Shown piece by piece: positions 18,066-27,394 of a DNA stretch of 64,000 nt (position 1 is the first letter of the stretch; every line of letters begins with the position of its first letter). The notes beneath the pieces were generated by a model. It made no database searches. It was not told where the DNA came from and saw only the letters and a list, made by a program, of their open reading frames with translations. This stretch comes from Labilibacter marinus. GTDB taxonomy: Bacteria; Bacteroidota; Bacteroidia; Bacteroidales; Marinilabiliaceae. A program made the position numbers and the translations under genes. Location: the NCBI RefSeq assembly GCF_001659685.2, contig NZ_LXYE02000018.1, positions 84,224-148,223 of the forward strand, in the 5' to 3' direction.

Positions 18066-19048
18066 TATGCTTTTTTTCTATTTATAATAGGCAAAATAAT
18101 CATGGATATAATTCCCATAATTACAATCATAGCATTGATAGAACTCCAAACGATTAAGGCAAATGCAGCACCTTCATTTTTTGCAATCCCATACATTTGT
18201 AAGGTTGAAATTACCATAAAATGCCAAGGCCCCATTCCTCCTTGAACAGGAGCAACCATGCCCAAACTACCCAATACAAAAGCAGCTAAACCAGCCATTG
18301 GAGATAGATGAGAAGTAAACTCAAATGCAAAAAAGCATACGTAAATCATCAGGAAGTACATTACCCAAATAAATACCGTATGAAATACAAAGGCAGGTTT
18401 ATTCTTTACATTTTTAACCGCTAAAAAACCTTCTGAAAACTTAGCCCATAGTCCCTTTAACTTCATATAAGGCGAAGTTTTAGAGAACCATTTTTTAAGG
18501 AATCGAAGTAAAACTACTATTCCAAAAATTATAACGTAGGTCCAAACAGAAGTAAATATATTGGTAACCTTTGATAAATCGGCATTTTTAAACAGGAAAT
18601 CTGTAACCACATTAAACTGCAAGGCTAATGTCAACAGCAAGCAAAGCAGTAACATAATAACATCCATCAAACGCTCAACTACTACGGTACCTATTAATCT
18701 TGAAACGGATATCTTTTCGTAACGACTTAACACCCCACATCTCGAAATCTCTCCCATTCTCGGAATCAAAAGATTAGCAAAGTATCCTACCATTACTGCA
18801 AAAAAAGTATTGGTTACGCTGGTTTTCTTTTCAATTGGCTCTATGAGCATTTGCCATCTTACCGTTCTGCTAAAATGACTGATTAAACCAATTACCATTG
18901 AAAGAAATAACCACCAAAAGTTGACCCCTTTATTTAAGGTTGCTTTTATTTCTTGCATATCGTAATTACGATATACATACCACATTAAGAATCCTCCGAT
19001 ACTAAAGTATATCAGAAATTTTAAAATATTCAGTAATGTTTTTTTCAA
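18065..19048 (-). CDS. Lysylphosphatidylglycerol synthase TM-region/UPF0104 family membrane protein (first copy)
   Basis: A 327-residue membrane protein with about eight helices. Family hallmarks are GLISHFSRTVRWQMLI near residue 55, LLIPRMGEISRCGVLSRYE near 95, and GSLGMVAPVQGGMGPWHF near 265. It is more typical of the family than its downstream neighbour. No aminoacyl-transferase domain is present. The two stop/start-overlapping paralogues may form a heteromer. The gene is divergent from rsmA across a 199-base gap. Confidence 0.88.
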   Translation of the reverse strand: MKKTLLNILKFLIYFSIGGFLMWYVYRNYDMQEIKATLNKGVNFWWLFLSMVIGLISHFSRTVRWQMLIEPIEKKTSVTNTFFAVMVGYFANLLIPRMGEISRCGVLSRYEKISVSRLIGTVVVERLMDVIMLLLCLLLTLALQFNVVTDFLFKNADLSKVTNIFTSVWTYVIIFGIVVLLRFLKKWFSKTSPYMKLKGLWAKFSEGFLAVKNVKNKPAFVFHTVFIWVMYFLMIYVCFFAFEFTSHLSPMAGLAAFVLGSLGMVAPVQGGMGPWHFMVISTLQMYGIAKNEGAAFALIVWSSINAMIVIMGIISMIILPIINRKKA

Positions 19049-19108
19049 TGCGTTTGTTTTATATGAGGCCCCTACTGCAATTAAAAAGGAAAATTAGATA
19101 TAAAAGTT

Positions 19109-19116
19109 TACCTTTG
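19109..19116 (+). promoter_or_regulatory. Candidate -7 box for rsmA
   Basis: TACCTTTG fits TAnnTTTG and would give a 5' leader of about 125 bases before the rsmA ATG at 19248. No -33 box was seen at the right spacing. Confidence 0.35.
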
Positions 19117-19247
19117 CGGCAGATTTTTGCGAGTGCAATTTTATAAAAGATTATTTGTTTGACAAAACCTTTTGACAATAGTTTATACATTTTGATAACA
19201 AATAAGTAAATCCTGTACTGAACTGATTTTTAAATACAAACAGAAGG

Positions 19248-20033
19248 ATGAGAAACGTTAAAGCTAAAAAACATCTAGGTCAGCACTTTTTAACTGACGA
19301 AAGCATTGCAAAAAGAATTGCAGATGGTTTAACCAACCACAAAACCAATGTATTAGAAATTGGTCCTGGAATGGGGGTTTTAACGAAGTATCTGATTCCT
19401 CAGGAAGGCATCAATTTTAAGGTTGTTGAAATTGATACTGAATCGGTTGCCTACCTCGAAGAAAACTTTCCTTCGTTACAAGGAAACATTATTTCGGGCG
19501 ATTTCCTGAAAATGGACTTAACAACAATAACGCAAGAGCCTATTAGCATTATAGGTAATTTTCCATATAATATATCGAGCCAGATATTTTTTAAGGTATT
19601 GGAGTATAAAGACCAAATACCTGAGGTAGTAGGAATGTTACAGAAGGAAGTGGCCGAAAGATTAGCTGCTGGACCAGGTAGCAAAACATACGGTATTTTA
19701 AGTGTTTTTTTACAGGCTTACTATACGGTGGAGTATTTATTTACTGTACCAGAGCACGTTTTCAACCCTCCTCCAAAAGTAAAATCGGGGGTGATTAGAG
19801 TTTTAAGAAACGATGTTAAAAAACTCGACTGTAACGAAAAGTTATTTATTCGAGTTGTAAAAACAGGCTTTAATCAGCGCAGAAAAACTTTGAGTAATTC
19901 ATTAAAATCCATTCAGTTTAACAGAGAAAAAGTACCTGAAATGGAAATTTTCAAGAAACGTCCTGAACAATTAAGCGTTCAAGAGTTTGTTGAGTTAACT
20001 CAATTTATAGAAGCTAATTTGCAACAGCAATAA
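19248..20033 (+). CDS. rsmA: 16S rRNA dimethyladenosine transferase
   Basis: Dimethylates two adjacent adenines near the 3' end of 16S rRNA during small-subunit maturation. The 261-residue protein has [11 protein letters not shown] at the N-terminus, the SAM-binding [12 protein letters not shown] at 35-46, and the N6-methyltransferase motif NFPY at 104-107. Its length is normal for RsmA/KsgA. It is followed after 23 bases by mgtE on the same strand, so the two are probably co-transcribed. Confidence 0.96.
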   Translation: MRNVKAKKHLGQHFLTDESIAKRIADGLTNHKTNVLEIGPGMGVLTKYLIPQEGINFKVVEIDTESVAYLEENFPSLQGNIISGDFLKMDLTTITQEPISIIGNFPYNISSQIFFKVLEYKDQIPEVVGMLQKEVAERLAAGPGSKTYGILSVFLQAYYTVEYLFTVPEHVFNPPPKVKSGVIRVLRNDVKKLDCNEKLFIRVVKTGFNQRRKTLSNSLKSIQFNREKVPEMEIFKKRPEQLSVQEFVELTQFIEANLQQQ

Positions 20034-20056
20034 CCATTTAAGTAACCACCTCACTT

Positions 20057-21421
20057 ATGGCAAAGTTTACTTTAACACGTGTATACGTAGATGAGATAAT
20101 AGGCTTAATTGAGCTGAAAGAGGAAAAGAAAATCCTTACTAAGCTGGATGAACTGCACCCTGCAGATATTGCTGAATTATTTAGGGAACTCGATCTGGAG
20201 CAAGCTAAATTCGTTTACCTGCTGGTAGATGACGAAACTGCTGCGGATGTAATTACCGAACTAGAGGAAGATGAGCGTAAACGTTTTTTAGGTGCTTTAC
20301 CGAGTGAAGTCATTGCCAAGCGCTTCATCGACAAAATGGACTCAGATGATGCGGCGGACGTACTTGGTGAGATGGATGACGACCGCCAGCAGGAGGTGCT
20401 TTCGCACATGGATGACGTTAAGTCGGCTGGCGACATTGTAGATCTACTGAACTACGACGAAGATACGGCGGGTGGTTTAATGGCCAAAGAATTCATCAAG
20501 GTAAAAGAGTCTTGGAATTTGACAACTTGCCTCAGAAGTATGCGTCGTCAGGGTGAGGAGATGGACGAAGTGTATTATGTGTATGTGGTGGATAATGATG
20601 GTGTACTAAAAGGAACCCTATCTTTAAAACGTCTCTTGTTAACTCCTGAAACACAAACCGTAAAAGATATATATAACGATGATCTCATTTCGGTAAAGAC
20701 AGATGTTGCTGCTGAAGAAGTTAGTACCATCATGGAAAAATATGACTTGGTAGCCCTGCCTGTTATTGATAGCATAGGCCGTTTAGTGGGCCGCATTACC
20801 ATTGATGATGTGGTAGATTTTATCCGTGAAGAAGCAGAAAAAGATTACCAGTTAGCATCGGGTATTACCGATGACGTTGAAACTTCGGATAGCGTTTGGG
20901 TACACACCAGAGCGCGTATGCCATGGCTATTAATTGGAATGCTAGGTGGCGTATTGAGTTCGAGAGTTGTCAGCGGTTTTGTAGAACTGATGGACTCACA
21001 CCCTGAACTAGCTATTTTTATGGGATTAATTGGTGCTATGGGCGGAAACATTGGTATGCAATCGTCTGCTATCATTGTACAGTCGCTAGCCTCAGGAAGC
21101 ATGGGACTTGATACCACATGGGGTAAACTGTTTAAAGAATTAGGTATCGCTTTATTAAACGCATCCATTCTTTCAGCTATCATACTGGCCTATAATTTAA
21201 TTATTGGAGAAGATATTGCCTTAACCTATACGGTTTCGGTAGCCTTATTTTCAGTCATTGTATTTGCCTCCCTATTTGGCACCTTTATTCCGCTATTTAT
21301 GAAACGACTTAACATTGACCCTGCAGTTGCAACGGGGCCTTTCGTTACCACGTTAAATGACATTATTGGCATGTTTGTTTATTTGACTATTGCCACTATT
21401 TGTTATAATATTTTCGTATAA
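20057..21421 (+). CDS. mgtE: Magnesium transporter MgtE
   Basis: Mg2+ channel of the inner membrane, 454 residues. An acidic N domain (about 1-125, with ELHPADIAELFREL) is followed by a tandem CBS pair (about 130-255), a plug helix and five membrane helices (about 280-454). The pore region carries GAMGGNIGMQSSA, and the last helices carry TGPFVTTLNDI. Acidic residues in the N and CBS domains are as expected for Mg2+ gating. Confidence is high. Confidence 0.95.
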   Translation: MAKFTLTRVYVDEIIGLIELKEEKKILTKLDELHPADIAELFRELDLEQAKFVYLLVDDETAADVITELEEDERKRFLGALPSEVIAKRFIDKMDSDDAADVLGEMDDDRQQEVLSHMDDVKSAGDIVDLLNYDEDTAGGLMAKEFIKVKESWNLTTCLRSMRRQGEEMDEVYYVYVVDNDGVLKGTLSLKRLLLTPETQTVKDIYNDDLISVKTDVAAEEVSTIMEKYDLVALPVIDSIGRLVGRITIDDVVDFIREEAEKDYQLASGITDDVETSDSVWVHTRARMPWLLIGMLGGVLSSRVVSGFVELMDSHPELAIFMGLIGAMGGNIGMQSSAIIVQSLASGSMGLDTTWGKLFKELGIALLNASILSAIILAYNLIIGEDIALTYTVSVALFSVIVFASLFGTFIPLFMKRLNIDPAVATGPFVTTLNDIIGMFVYLTIATICYNIFV

Positions 21422-21452
21422 AAAAAAGGATGCCTCAAACGAAGCACCCTTT
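21421..21452 (-). terminator. Terminator of the unknown lipoprotein gene
   Basis: On the minus strand, AAAGGGTGC pairs with GCATCCTTT (one G-U; arms 21452-21444 and 21433-21425), and a T-run then reaches into the mgtE stop codon. It also acts as a weaker stem for mgtE, which converges here. Confidence 0.85.
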
Positions 21453-21474
21453 CAATAATCAACAAGTTTACTAA

Positions 21475-22362
21475 CTATTTTTTCTTAAATCTTTTGCCTA
21501 GCATTATTTCTTTTGTGTTTCCTTCCTCGTCTGTTACTACAGCTTTGTAGTCGCATGTTCCATCGCCATAATCTAACCAAGTAGTTTTAGCTTCACCGTC
21601 TTTTGTTTTTACAATTTCAATGATTCCTGACACTGCAAAACGACAGTCTCTTTTACGAAGAATTGGAGTTGTAATTTCTCGTGCCACGGAGTAACCCATT
21701 GAGCTTGTTCCTGAAGAAGTACCAGTGATTAAAAACTGGTCATCCCAAGGATACCCTTTTGTGTCGCCACCTGCAATCAACGTTCTAATCTTGTCAGCTT
21801 TTTTGGTCCAGCTAATTTCTTCAGTCGTTTCAACGGTTACATCAATATTCACCGAGAATTCCCAATTTTCATCCTCGTTTAAACCTTCATTTTTATACTT
21901 ACGAGATCCTTCAACGCTGTTATCGTTTACAAAAAAGTCTTCAAAAACAACCGTTCTCTCAGAACCTGCTTGCCAATGTGGCCCAGTTTTAGTAACAATG
22001 ATTTTACCTCTTTTTAAACGACCATGCTTATCTTCGCAATTCTCGGTACCATAATCAAAGGTCACTGTTTTAGGATATTTAGCATCTTCAGGTCTATCTA
22101 CAATTACAGTAGGGCAACCAACTTGCTCACCTGCACTTTTCAACTCCGTAGTACTTCCCATTTCATAATCTGTAGATAAAGTTGCATCTAACTCATCAAA
22201 TACACTTTCTACCACATCGTCGATAGCTATCTGCTGTTCGGTAATATCGGTATCTACTGTTGGCTCTGCAGGTGTATCAACCGTTGGGCTATCATCACAT
22301 GCATTAAACATTAATAATCCTGCAAAAAGGGCTCCGCTTAGTAATAAATTTTTCGTTTTCAT
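21475..22362 (-). CDS. Lipoprotein of unknown function
   Basis: A 295-residue protein with a signal peptide ending LLMFNAC (lipobox Cys at 22), then a Thr/Pro/Asp-rich linker. The mature part is beta-rich, with repeated FDYGTENCEDKHGRLKRGKI-type stretches and a final CDYKAVVTDEEGNTKEIMLG. Several paired cysteines may form disulphides. I do not recognise the family. It is a single gene with its own terminator, convergent with mgtE. It should be anchored in the inner or outer membrane facing the periplasm or surface. Confidence 0.8.
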   Translation of the reverse strand: MKTKNLLLSGALFAGLLMFNACDDSPTVDTPAEPTVDTDITEQQIAIDDVVESVFDELDATLSTDYEMGSTTELKSAGEQVGCPTVIVDRPEDAKYPKTVTFDYGTENCEDKHGRLKRGKIIVTKTGPHWQAGSERTVVFEDFFVNDNSVEGSRKYKNEGLNEDENWEFSVNIDVTVETTEEISWTKKADKIRTLIAGGDTKGYPWDDQFLITGTSSGTSSMGYSVAREITTPILRKRDCRFAVSGIIEIVKTKDGEAKTTWLDYGDGTCDYKAVVTDEEGNTKEIMLGKRFKKK

Positions 22363-22582
22363 AACCTATCTTTTTTAAACTGATTTATTCATTCGTTTTA
22401 AGAATATCTTCTTTTTTCGTTCTTCGTATTCTTGGATATAAAAACTTTAAAAAGGTTTAAACGAGGATTAATATTTTTTATAAAAAAAGATAGTTTTATG
22501 CACGAATCCTTTATTTACAGTACTTACAAAAGGAATGTTTTTATATTTTTTATTTCCAAAAATAACTTTGGAGTTTATTGAA

Positions 22583-22614
22583 ACCTAAAAAAGGAACCCA
22601 AACGAGTTCCTTTT
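22583..22614 (-). terminator. Terminator of the GH26 gene
   Basis: On the minus strand a 9-bp perfect stem (22614-22606 with 22597-22589, AAAAGGAAC type) has an 8-base loop and continues into TTTTTTAGG. It lies 30 bases after the GH26 stop and closes the mannan locus on its left. Confidence 0.9.
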
Positions 22615-22643
22615 AAATAGCTTTTAAAACGCAATAGCAATTT

Positions 22644-24662
22644 CTATTTCAGCACTAGATGAACTACTTCTTTATAATACTCATCCTGAATCAATAAAAA
22701 ATACATACCCTTATTTAAAGATGATAAATCCAACTCGTTTCTACCTTTAAATCCCTGAATAGACATTGCTTTAATACCTGTTAGACTATATATTTCCAGT
22801 CTTGCGTCATTAGTGACATCTACAAAAACAATCCCTTGGGATGGATTAGGATATACCGATACTTGCATTACATTCTTCTTTACAAGCACTGTGGCATTTT
22901 CAATTTTAACGACTACCTTATCTTCTTCCGAATCTGTAAAACCATCGTTTACCACTAGCTTAACTTCATATTCCGAAACATCGGTATTCTGAGGAATCAT
23001 AAATGTAGGTTTTGCTGGATCAGACAAATCCAGACTAACACCAACAGGTGCATACCAATTATAACTTAACTCATCCCCATCAGAATCTACAGAACCTGAA
23101 CCATCCAATACAACCAATTCTCCTTCTTGTGCATTTAAATCGGTACCTGCATCAGCAACAGGGCTTGTATTTAATTCCTGCTTATAGACTATCACATTAT
23201 CGTACAGCCATTCTTCACCTCCTACATTATCATTCACATTAAAAAAGAAGGCCAGTTTATTAAAAGTAGCCGTAGCACTTTCAGCTCCAACAATTTCAGA
23301 AAAATCAAGTCGAACCAGCTGCCAATCACTATCTTCATTGGGTGTGACATATGCATCAATCTGCGTTTCGCCAGTCACATCATCATTTTCGAGCTTTACA
23401 TACATTTGCGAAGCTGACGGCGCACGCACAGCAAACTCAATGTAATCTAACTCCGAGTATTTGATATCTTCTTCAAAAATAACCCACGCACAATTGTTCC
23501 ATGCTTTATTAGCTGGGGTAGTATATCTACACACATTAGCCGAAGAGTTCACCTGACTTGCATCTGAGTTATTAACTACCTCAGCCGTTCCATTCCATCC
23601 GCCTTGTTGGTACGGAATATCTTCAAAATCGACAATAGCAGTAGGCTTTGTGACTATATCCCCTTGCCATCCGGGCATCTCATCAAGGGTAATTATCTTA
23701 GGGTTGTTGTACGTATCTATAATTTGTTGAACGGTATTGGTGGCATTATCGTTCGCATCCACATATAAGCCATAGGCCCAAGTCATAAAAAACGACATTT
23801 GAGGCTGATTGTTGATAACCGACTCTGATGGAAGATGAAAACATTCTCCAAAAGCAACTGGCTTTCCATTGGCTTCAGCTACTAAGGAATTATAAAAGCT
23901 TAAATCGTAAAAACCATTGCCATAAATATCAACCGCTGCAATATCAAAATAATCTTCGCCAGGATTATACTGAGCATAGTTGGCATGAATATCTTGCACA
24001 TCCCAAGTCCAAATTAGATTAGTTAAACCTAAGTCGTTGCTCATGTAATCATGCGTCATTTTCCAAAGCGCCTTCGTATTTTCGGCACCCATTGAATTCC
24101 ACCAAAATATAGTTTGGTTTTGTTCGTGAAAAGGACGCCAAACAACCTCAACACCCTTACCTTTTAAGTATTGTAAATAAGGAGCAGCTATGTTATCAAT
24201 TCTGTCTTTCCAGATACCATTTAAAGTTCCGCCATCTGTTAACAGGTCGCTCCACTGCACGGAAGAGAGCGCACTTATTATTCCTCCGTTCCAGTTACAT
24301 GGTTCCGATTGGGTTGGAGGACAAGCATGCCACATCATGTTTACCATGGCTCCTTTATTCCATTGACTTTCGGCTTCGTAGGTTATTTCCCATCGCATAT
24401 CAGCATTGCCATGAAACAATAAATCACAACCATAGATAGCAGGATATTTACCCGTTACATTATATACCTCTTCTGTCCAATAACTGGCGTCGGTGGGTGA
24501 ACCCTGATAGGGCTTTTGATCATTATGCTGACCAGATAGTAATTGATTTCCTGAGATACTATACAGGTAGTTAAGTGTTTTGAATTTTGTTTGAGCTGTA
24601 CTTAGCGTAGGGATTAAAACACTAATAAACAAAGCAAATATCAAGCAGGTAGAGTTTTTCAT
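22644..24662 (-). CDS. Secreted GH26 beta-mannanase with carbohydrate-binding, Ig-like and T9SS sorting domains
   Basis: A 672-residue secreted enzyme. Signal peptide 1-23; GH26 domain about 28-320 with acid/base Glu180 (VVWRPFHEQNQ) and nucleophile Glu273 (AFGECFHLPS); a beta-sandwich resembling a carbohydrate-binding module about 340-490; a PKD/REJ-like Ig domain about 498-590 (SGSVDSDGDELSYNWYAP); and a Por-type C-terminal sorting domain about 600-672 (VSVYPNPSQG, LNKGMYFLLIQ). It should be exported by type IX secretion and cut beta-mannan at or outside the cell surface. Its terminator is at 22583-22614, and it lies 113 bases after the SASA esterase gene on the same strand. Confidence 0.93.
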   Translation of the reverse strand: MKNSTCLIFALFISVLIPTLSTAQTKFKTLNYLYSISGNQLLSGQHNDQKPYQGSPTDASYWTEEVYNVTGKYPAIYGCDLLFHGNADMRWEITYEAESQWNKGAMVNMMWHACPPTQSEPCNWNGGIISALSSVQWSDLLTDGGTLNGIWKDRIDNIAAPYLQYLKGKGVEVVWRPFHEQNQTIFWWNSMGAENTKALWKMTHDYMSNDLGLTNLIWTWDVQDIHANYAQYNPGEDYFDIAAVDIYGNGFYDLSFYNSLVAEANGKPVAFGECFHLPSESVINNQPQMSFFMTWAYGLYVDANDNATNTVQQIIDTYNNPKIITLDEMPGWQGDIVTKPTAIVDFEDIPYQQGGWNGTAEVVNNSDASQVNSSANVCRYTTPANKAWNNCAWVIFEEDIKYSELDYIEFAVRAPSASQMYVKLENDDVTGETQIDAYVTPNEDSDWQLVRLDFSEIVGAESATATFNKLAFFFNVNDNVGGEEWLYDNVIVYKQELNTSPVADAGTDLNAQEGELVVLDGSGSVDSDGDELSYNWYAPVGVSLDLSDPAKPTFMIPQNTDVSEYEVKLVVNDGFTDSEEDKVVVKIENATVLVKKNVMQVSVYPNPSQGIVFVDVTNDARLEIYSLTGIKAMSIQGFKGRNELDLSSLNKGMYFLLIQDEYYKEVVHLVLK

Positions 24663-24775
24663 AAATCATTAGTTTTAATTAATAACCTGAGTTCGACATA
24701 AACCGATACATAATTACATAAGCTAGCTGGCATGATACTTAAAACCATGCCAGTTACTTATATGAAACCCTTAAG

Positions 24776-26749
24776 TTAAAGAGATGAAACAATCATTTTT
24801 CGGGTTTCTACATAACCATTTACCTTGATCGTATAAAAATAAATACCTGAAGAAAGATTGTCTGAATTAAATTCGACAGAATGAGATCCAGCATTTAAAG
24901 ACGACCCAACCAGCTCTGTAATTTCAGCTCCTTGAGCACTATATACCTTTAAAGACACCTGACCAGCTTGAGCGATATTAAATGATATTTTTGCAGAGTT
25001 AGAAACAGGATTCGGCACGTTTTGGCCTAATTTATATCCTTCAAACCTATTGTCATTTACATCAGTAGCACCTCCATTTAATATCTCCATCATTTTATTG
25101 GCATATCTACTTCCTAACTCCCTTACACCAGCGGCATCAAAATGAATATTATCATCTTGAATAGTACATCCACTTGAAGAAATGACATGAGCCGTTGAAA
25201 CGGTAGAAGGTAATTGATCGATGATTGTATTCATATCTGAAAGCTGACCTCCTTGGTCGGAATGGCCTACTTGCCCAGCTAGTAATGGAACTTCATTTGC
25301 ATTCAGGGAAAGATCTGTTAGCATATTATTATATACAGACTGTACGTAAGATGGCCAATTTGCATCTCCAGCATTGGTTTCTCCTTGATGAAGAAGAATA
25401 CCCTTAATGACCCCACTTTTTTGTGCTTCCTTGGCCAAATCGATTAAGTGCTGATATGGATTTCTGCCATAAGCATCTAATTTATCCTGAAACCAGGCAT
25501 CAGGATAAGTATCTAAATAATCTCCGTAAATATCCTTATCAAACACTCGAATATCGGAACCTCCAATAGCTACATGCACCACTCCAACACTTACCTCATT
25601 TGGAAGATTATCTACCATGGTGCGTCCGAAATAATCAGCCACAGACAGGCCTGTATAACATTGGCACAAAGGAGCAATGGCAGAATACCACTTGCCGCTT
25701 TCTCTTCCTAAGTTAGGACAGCTTAATGATTGCATCACTTGAAAACGACTTTTGGCCACTCTGTCTTGCGCTTCAGGTATAGCGGCTCCTTCCATATTGG
25801 ATTGTCCGAAACAAATATAAATATGAAAGTTAGGATCGTAAGCGAAGGTATTTCCATTTGGCTCGTTCATATTCACTAGAGCTTCAGTGTATGCATTGTA
25901 ATCCGCATCTGGAAGTGCCTCAAGTCGGGCAATATACACTTTATCACCACTGATGGTTACGCCATTTTGATCTCCCGTATAAACATAACTAGTAACGCCT
26001 TGTGCTGCCGTTGTTACATATATATTCCCAGAAGCTGCTTCAGGGTCTTCAATAAAAATATTTGTTCCCGTAGAAAGTGGATCATTCTCCCACGTTAGAG
26101 TAAAGCTATCACTAGTAACATTCGTTACCTGCACATTCATAGGCGCTACAGGCTCTAGATCAGGCTCGCTCACTGTTTTGGTAAGACTATACCACATTTT
26201 TTGCGAAGTGTGTGCCAACTCCTCGTAACTCCAGTCGGTATCAGTCCAACTAACCTGATCTGATAAATAATCTAGAGGTGTTGCCAAAGACATTTCATCA
26301 GCACTTGAACCTGCTTCGATATTCAATATATAATCTACGCCTCCAACTGTAATGGTTACAGCCGTTCCGTCCAACACCCATGTACCTGTTCCAGTAGGTA
26401 CGGTACGTAAACGATCTGTAAAGTCCCAACTCTTATCAGTATCTGTAAATGCACCATTAAGCCCATCTTCACCAACATTATTTTCATAGGTTCCAATTGG
26501 TTTGCCATCGCCATTAGTTCCTGTTTCGGTAAACGTAATTACATTATCCAATTCAGGATTAAGAGCAGGCAAATAATTTGTAATCATTTCATACTTGTCC
26601 CATCCCCATTCTTCCCAGTTGAAGTTATTGGCATAAATACCAATCTCTTTTACATACCAAGTTCCGTCAATAGATGAACTAGTCGTATTTGAATAAGCAT
26701 TAAAAAAGCTTAGAATCGCTAATAAAATAAGTGTAGATAATTTTTTCAT
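24776..26749 (-). CDS. Secreted multidomain SASA/CE6-like acetylesterase with T9SS sorting domain
   Basis: A 657-residue secreted protein. Signal peptide 1-20; an N-terminal domain about 26-192 shared with the surface lipoprotein at 35808-36725 (LDNVITF, DGKPIGTY); a fibronectin III-like domain about 200-290; and an SGNH/SASA esterase domain about 305-570 with CFGQSNMEG (Ser317), GGSDIRVFDK, LHQGETNAGD and a final DNIHFD. A Por sorting domain (about 575-657, LGQNVPNPVSNSAKISFNI) ends it. The esterase domain is closely similar to 32072-32914. The likely role is removing acetyl groups from mannan outside the cell. The family call (CE6-like) is by pattern, not by search. Confidence 0.88.
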   Translation of the reverse strand: MKKLSTLILLAILSFFNAYSNTTSSSIDGTWYVKEIGIYANNFNWEEWGWDKYEMITNYLPALNPELDNVITFTETGTNGDGKPIGTYENNVGEDGLNGAFTDTDKSWDFTDRLRTVPTGTGTWVLDGTAVTITVGGVDYILNIEAGSSADEMSLATPLDYLSDQVSWTDTDWSYEELAHTSQKMWYSLTKTVSEPDLEPVAPMNVQVTNVTSDSFTLTWENDPLSTGTNIFIEDPEAASGNIYVTTAAQGVTSYVYTGDQNGVTISGDKVYIARLEALPDADYNAYTEALVNMNEPNGNTFAYDPNFHIYICFGQSNMEGAAIPEAQDRVAKSRFQVMQSLSCPNLGRESGKWYSAIAPLCQCYTGLSVADYFGRTMVDNLPNEVSVGVVHVAIGGSDIRVFDKDIYGDYLDTYPDAWFQDKLDAYGRNPYQHLIDLAKEAQKSGVIKGILLHQGETNAGDANWPSYVQSVYNNMLTDLSLNANEVPLLAGQVGHSDQGGQLSDMNTIIDQLPSTVSTAHVISSSGCTIQDDNIHFDAAGVRELGSRYANKMMEILNGGATDVNDNRFEGYKLGQNVPNPVSNSAKISFNIAQAGQVSLKVYSAQGAEITELVGSSLNAGSHSVEFNSDNLSSGIYFYTIKVNGYVETRKMIVSSL

Positions 26750-26847
26750 ATGTGTATAAATTAATATTAAGACTAAGTATAAACCTGCTTGCGGCAGGCC
26801 ATAGTCGTCAAGCTAATGAATTAAACATTTTAGAATCATGTAAATCG

Positions 26848-26875
26848 ATTCCCCTCCTTAATTAAGGAGGGGAAT
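26848..26875. repeat. Perfect 28-base palindrome
   Basis: ATTCCCCTCCTTAA and its exact reverse complement are joined without a loop. There is no T-run on either side, so it looks like a REP-type element rather than a terminator. It lies about 100 bases upstream of the secreted esterase gene. Confidence 0.8.
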
Positions 26876-27060
26876 TTATTAACAGTATTTGTAAGAAAAC
26901 ACTTGATATGCACCTGTACATTTTAGCTATCAAGATCTCCTTACGCCTTCCTATTTTTATTAATATTTTCACTATTACATCAAAAAACATTCATTAAATT
27001 ACATACATCAAAAATCTAAATATCAACTCAATATAAATTTGTAATTAAAACTAAATACTA

Positions 27061-27327
27061 ATGATTTCCTGAAATCATCATAGTTGAATACTTCTTAAAC
27101 CCGCAATATGCATTAGAAAATCTATTACGAAATGAAACTACTTCTAATCAAGAAGTAAACTAACTTGTCTCAACTTACCATAGCGGTGCTATGATTCGTC
27201 TCAACAAGTCCTTGATTATTTAGTTTCTGATTATTGCTACGCTCAGCAAAGTTTAATCAAGCTTAAATTTGCCTTCTCTTATCGCAATAATTGTACTTTC
27301 ATTCCTCATTACAATATTCTAATACAT
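27061..27327. repeat. Nested inverted repeats, possible degenerate mobile element or structured RNA
   Basis: A perfect 8-bp stem lies at 27061-27078 (ATGATTTC/GAAATCAT). Outer arms of about 34 bases at 27108-27141 and 27293-27327 are roughly 70 per cent complementary, both containing the ATTAGAA and AATGAAA words. Inside are AAACTAACTTGT (27157-27168) facing ACAAGT plus TTAGTTT (27204-27226), a duplicated GTCTCAAC, and a central CATAGC/GCTATG hairpin (27179-27193). No ORF runs through it. Confidence 0.5.
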
Positions 27328-27342
27328 AATCCGGGTTAAACG

Positions 27343-27369
27343 AAAAAAAGGAGCCCAATGCTGGACTCC
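27343..27369 (-). terminator. Terminator of the CE1-like esterase gene
   Basis: On the minus strand GGAGTCC pairs with GGGCTCC (27369-27363 and 27356-27350, one G-U) and is followed by seven T. Confidence 0.87.
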
Positions 27370-27394
27370 TCTAATCATACTCAATACTATATAT

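Larger units (their letters stand above)
26750..27394. other. 645-base non-coding gap inside the mannan locus
   Basis: No gene found. It holds the upstream region of the esterase gene at 26749, a perfect 28-base palindrome (26848-26875), an AT-rich stretch, nested inverted repeats (27061-27327) and the terminator of the CE1-like esterase (27343-27369). It divides the locus into two transcription units. Confidence 0.7.

Noticed and set aside
27157..27226. Possible integron attC-like site
   Set aside because: The GTCTCAAC words are direct, not inverted, and no RYYYAAC/GTTRRRY pair or integrase gene is present.
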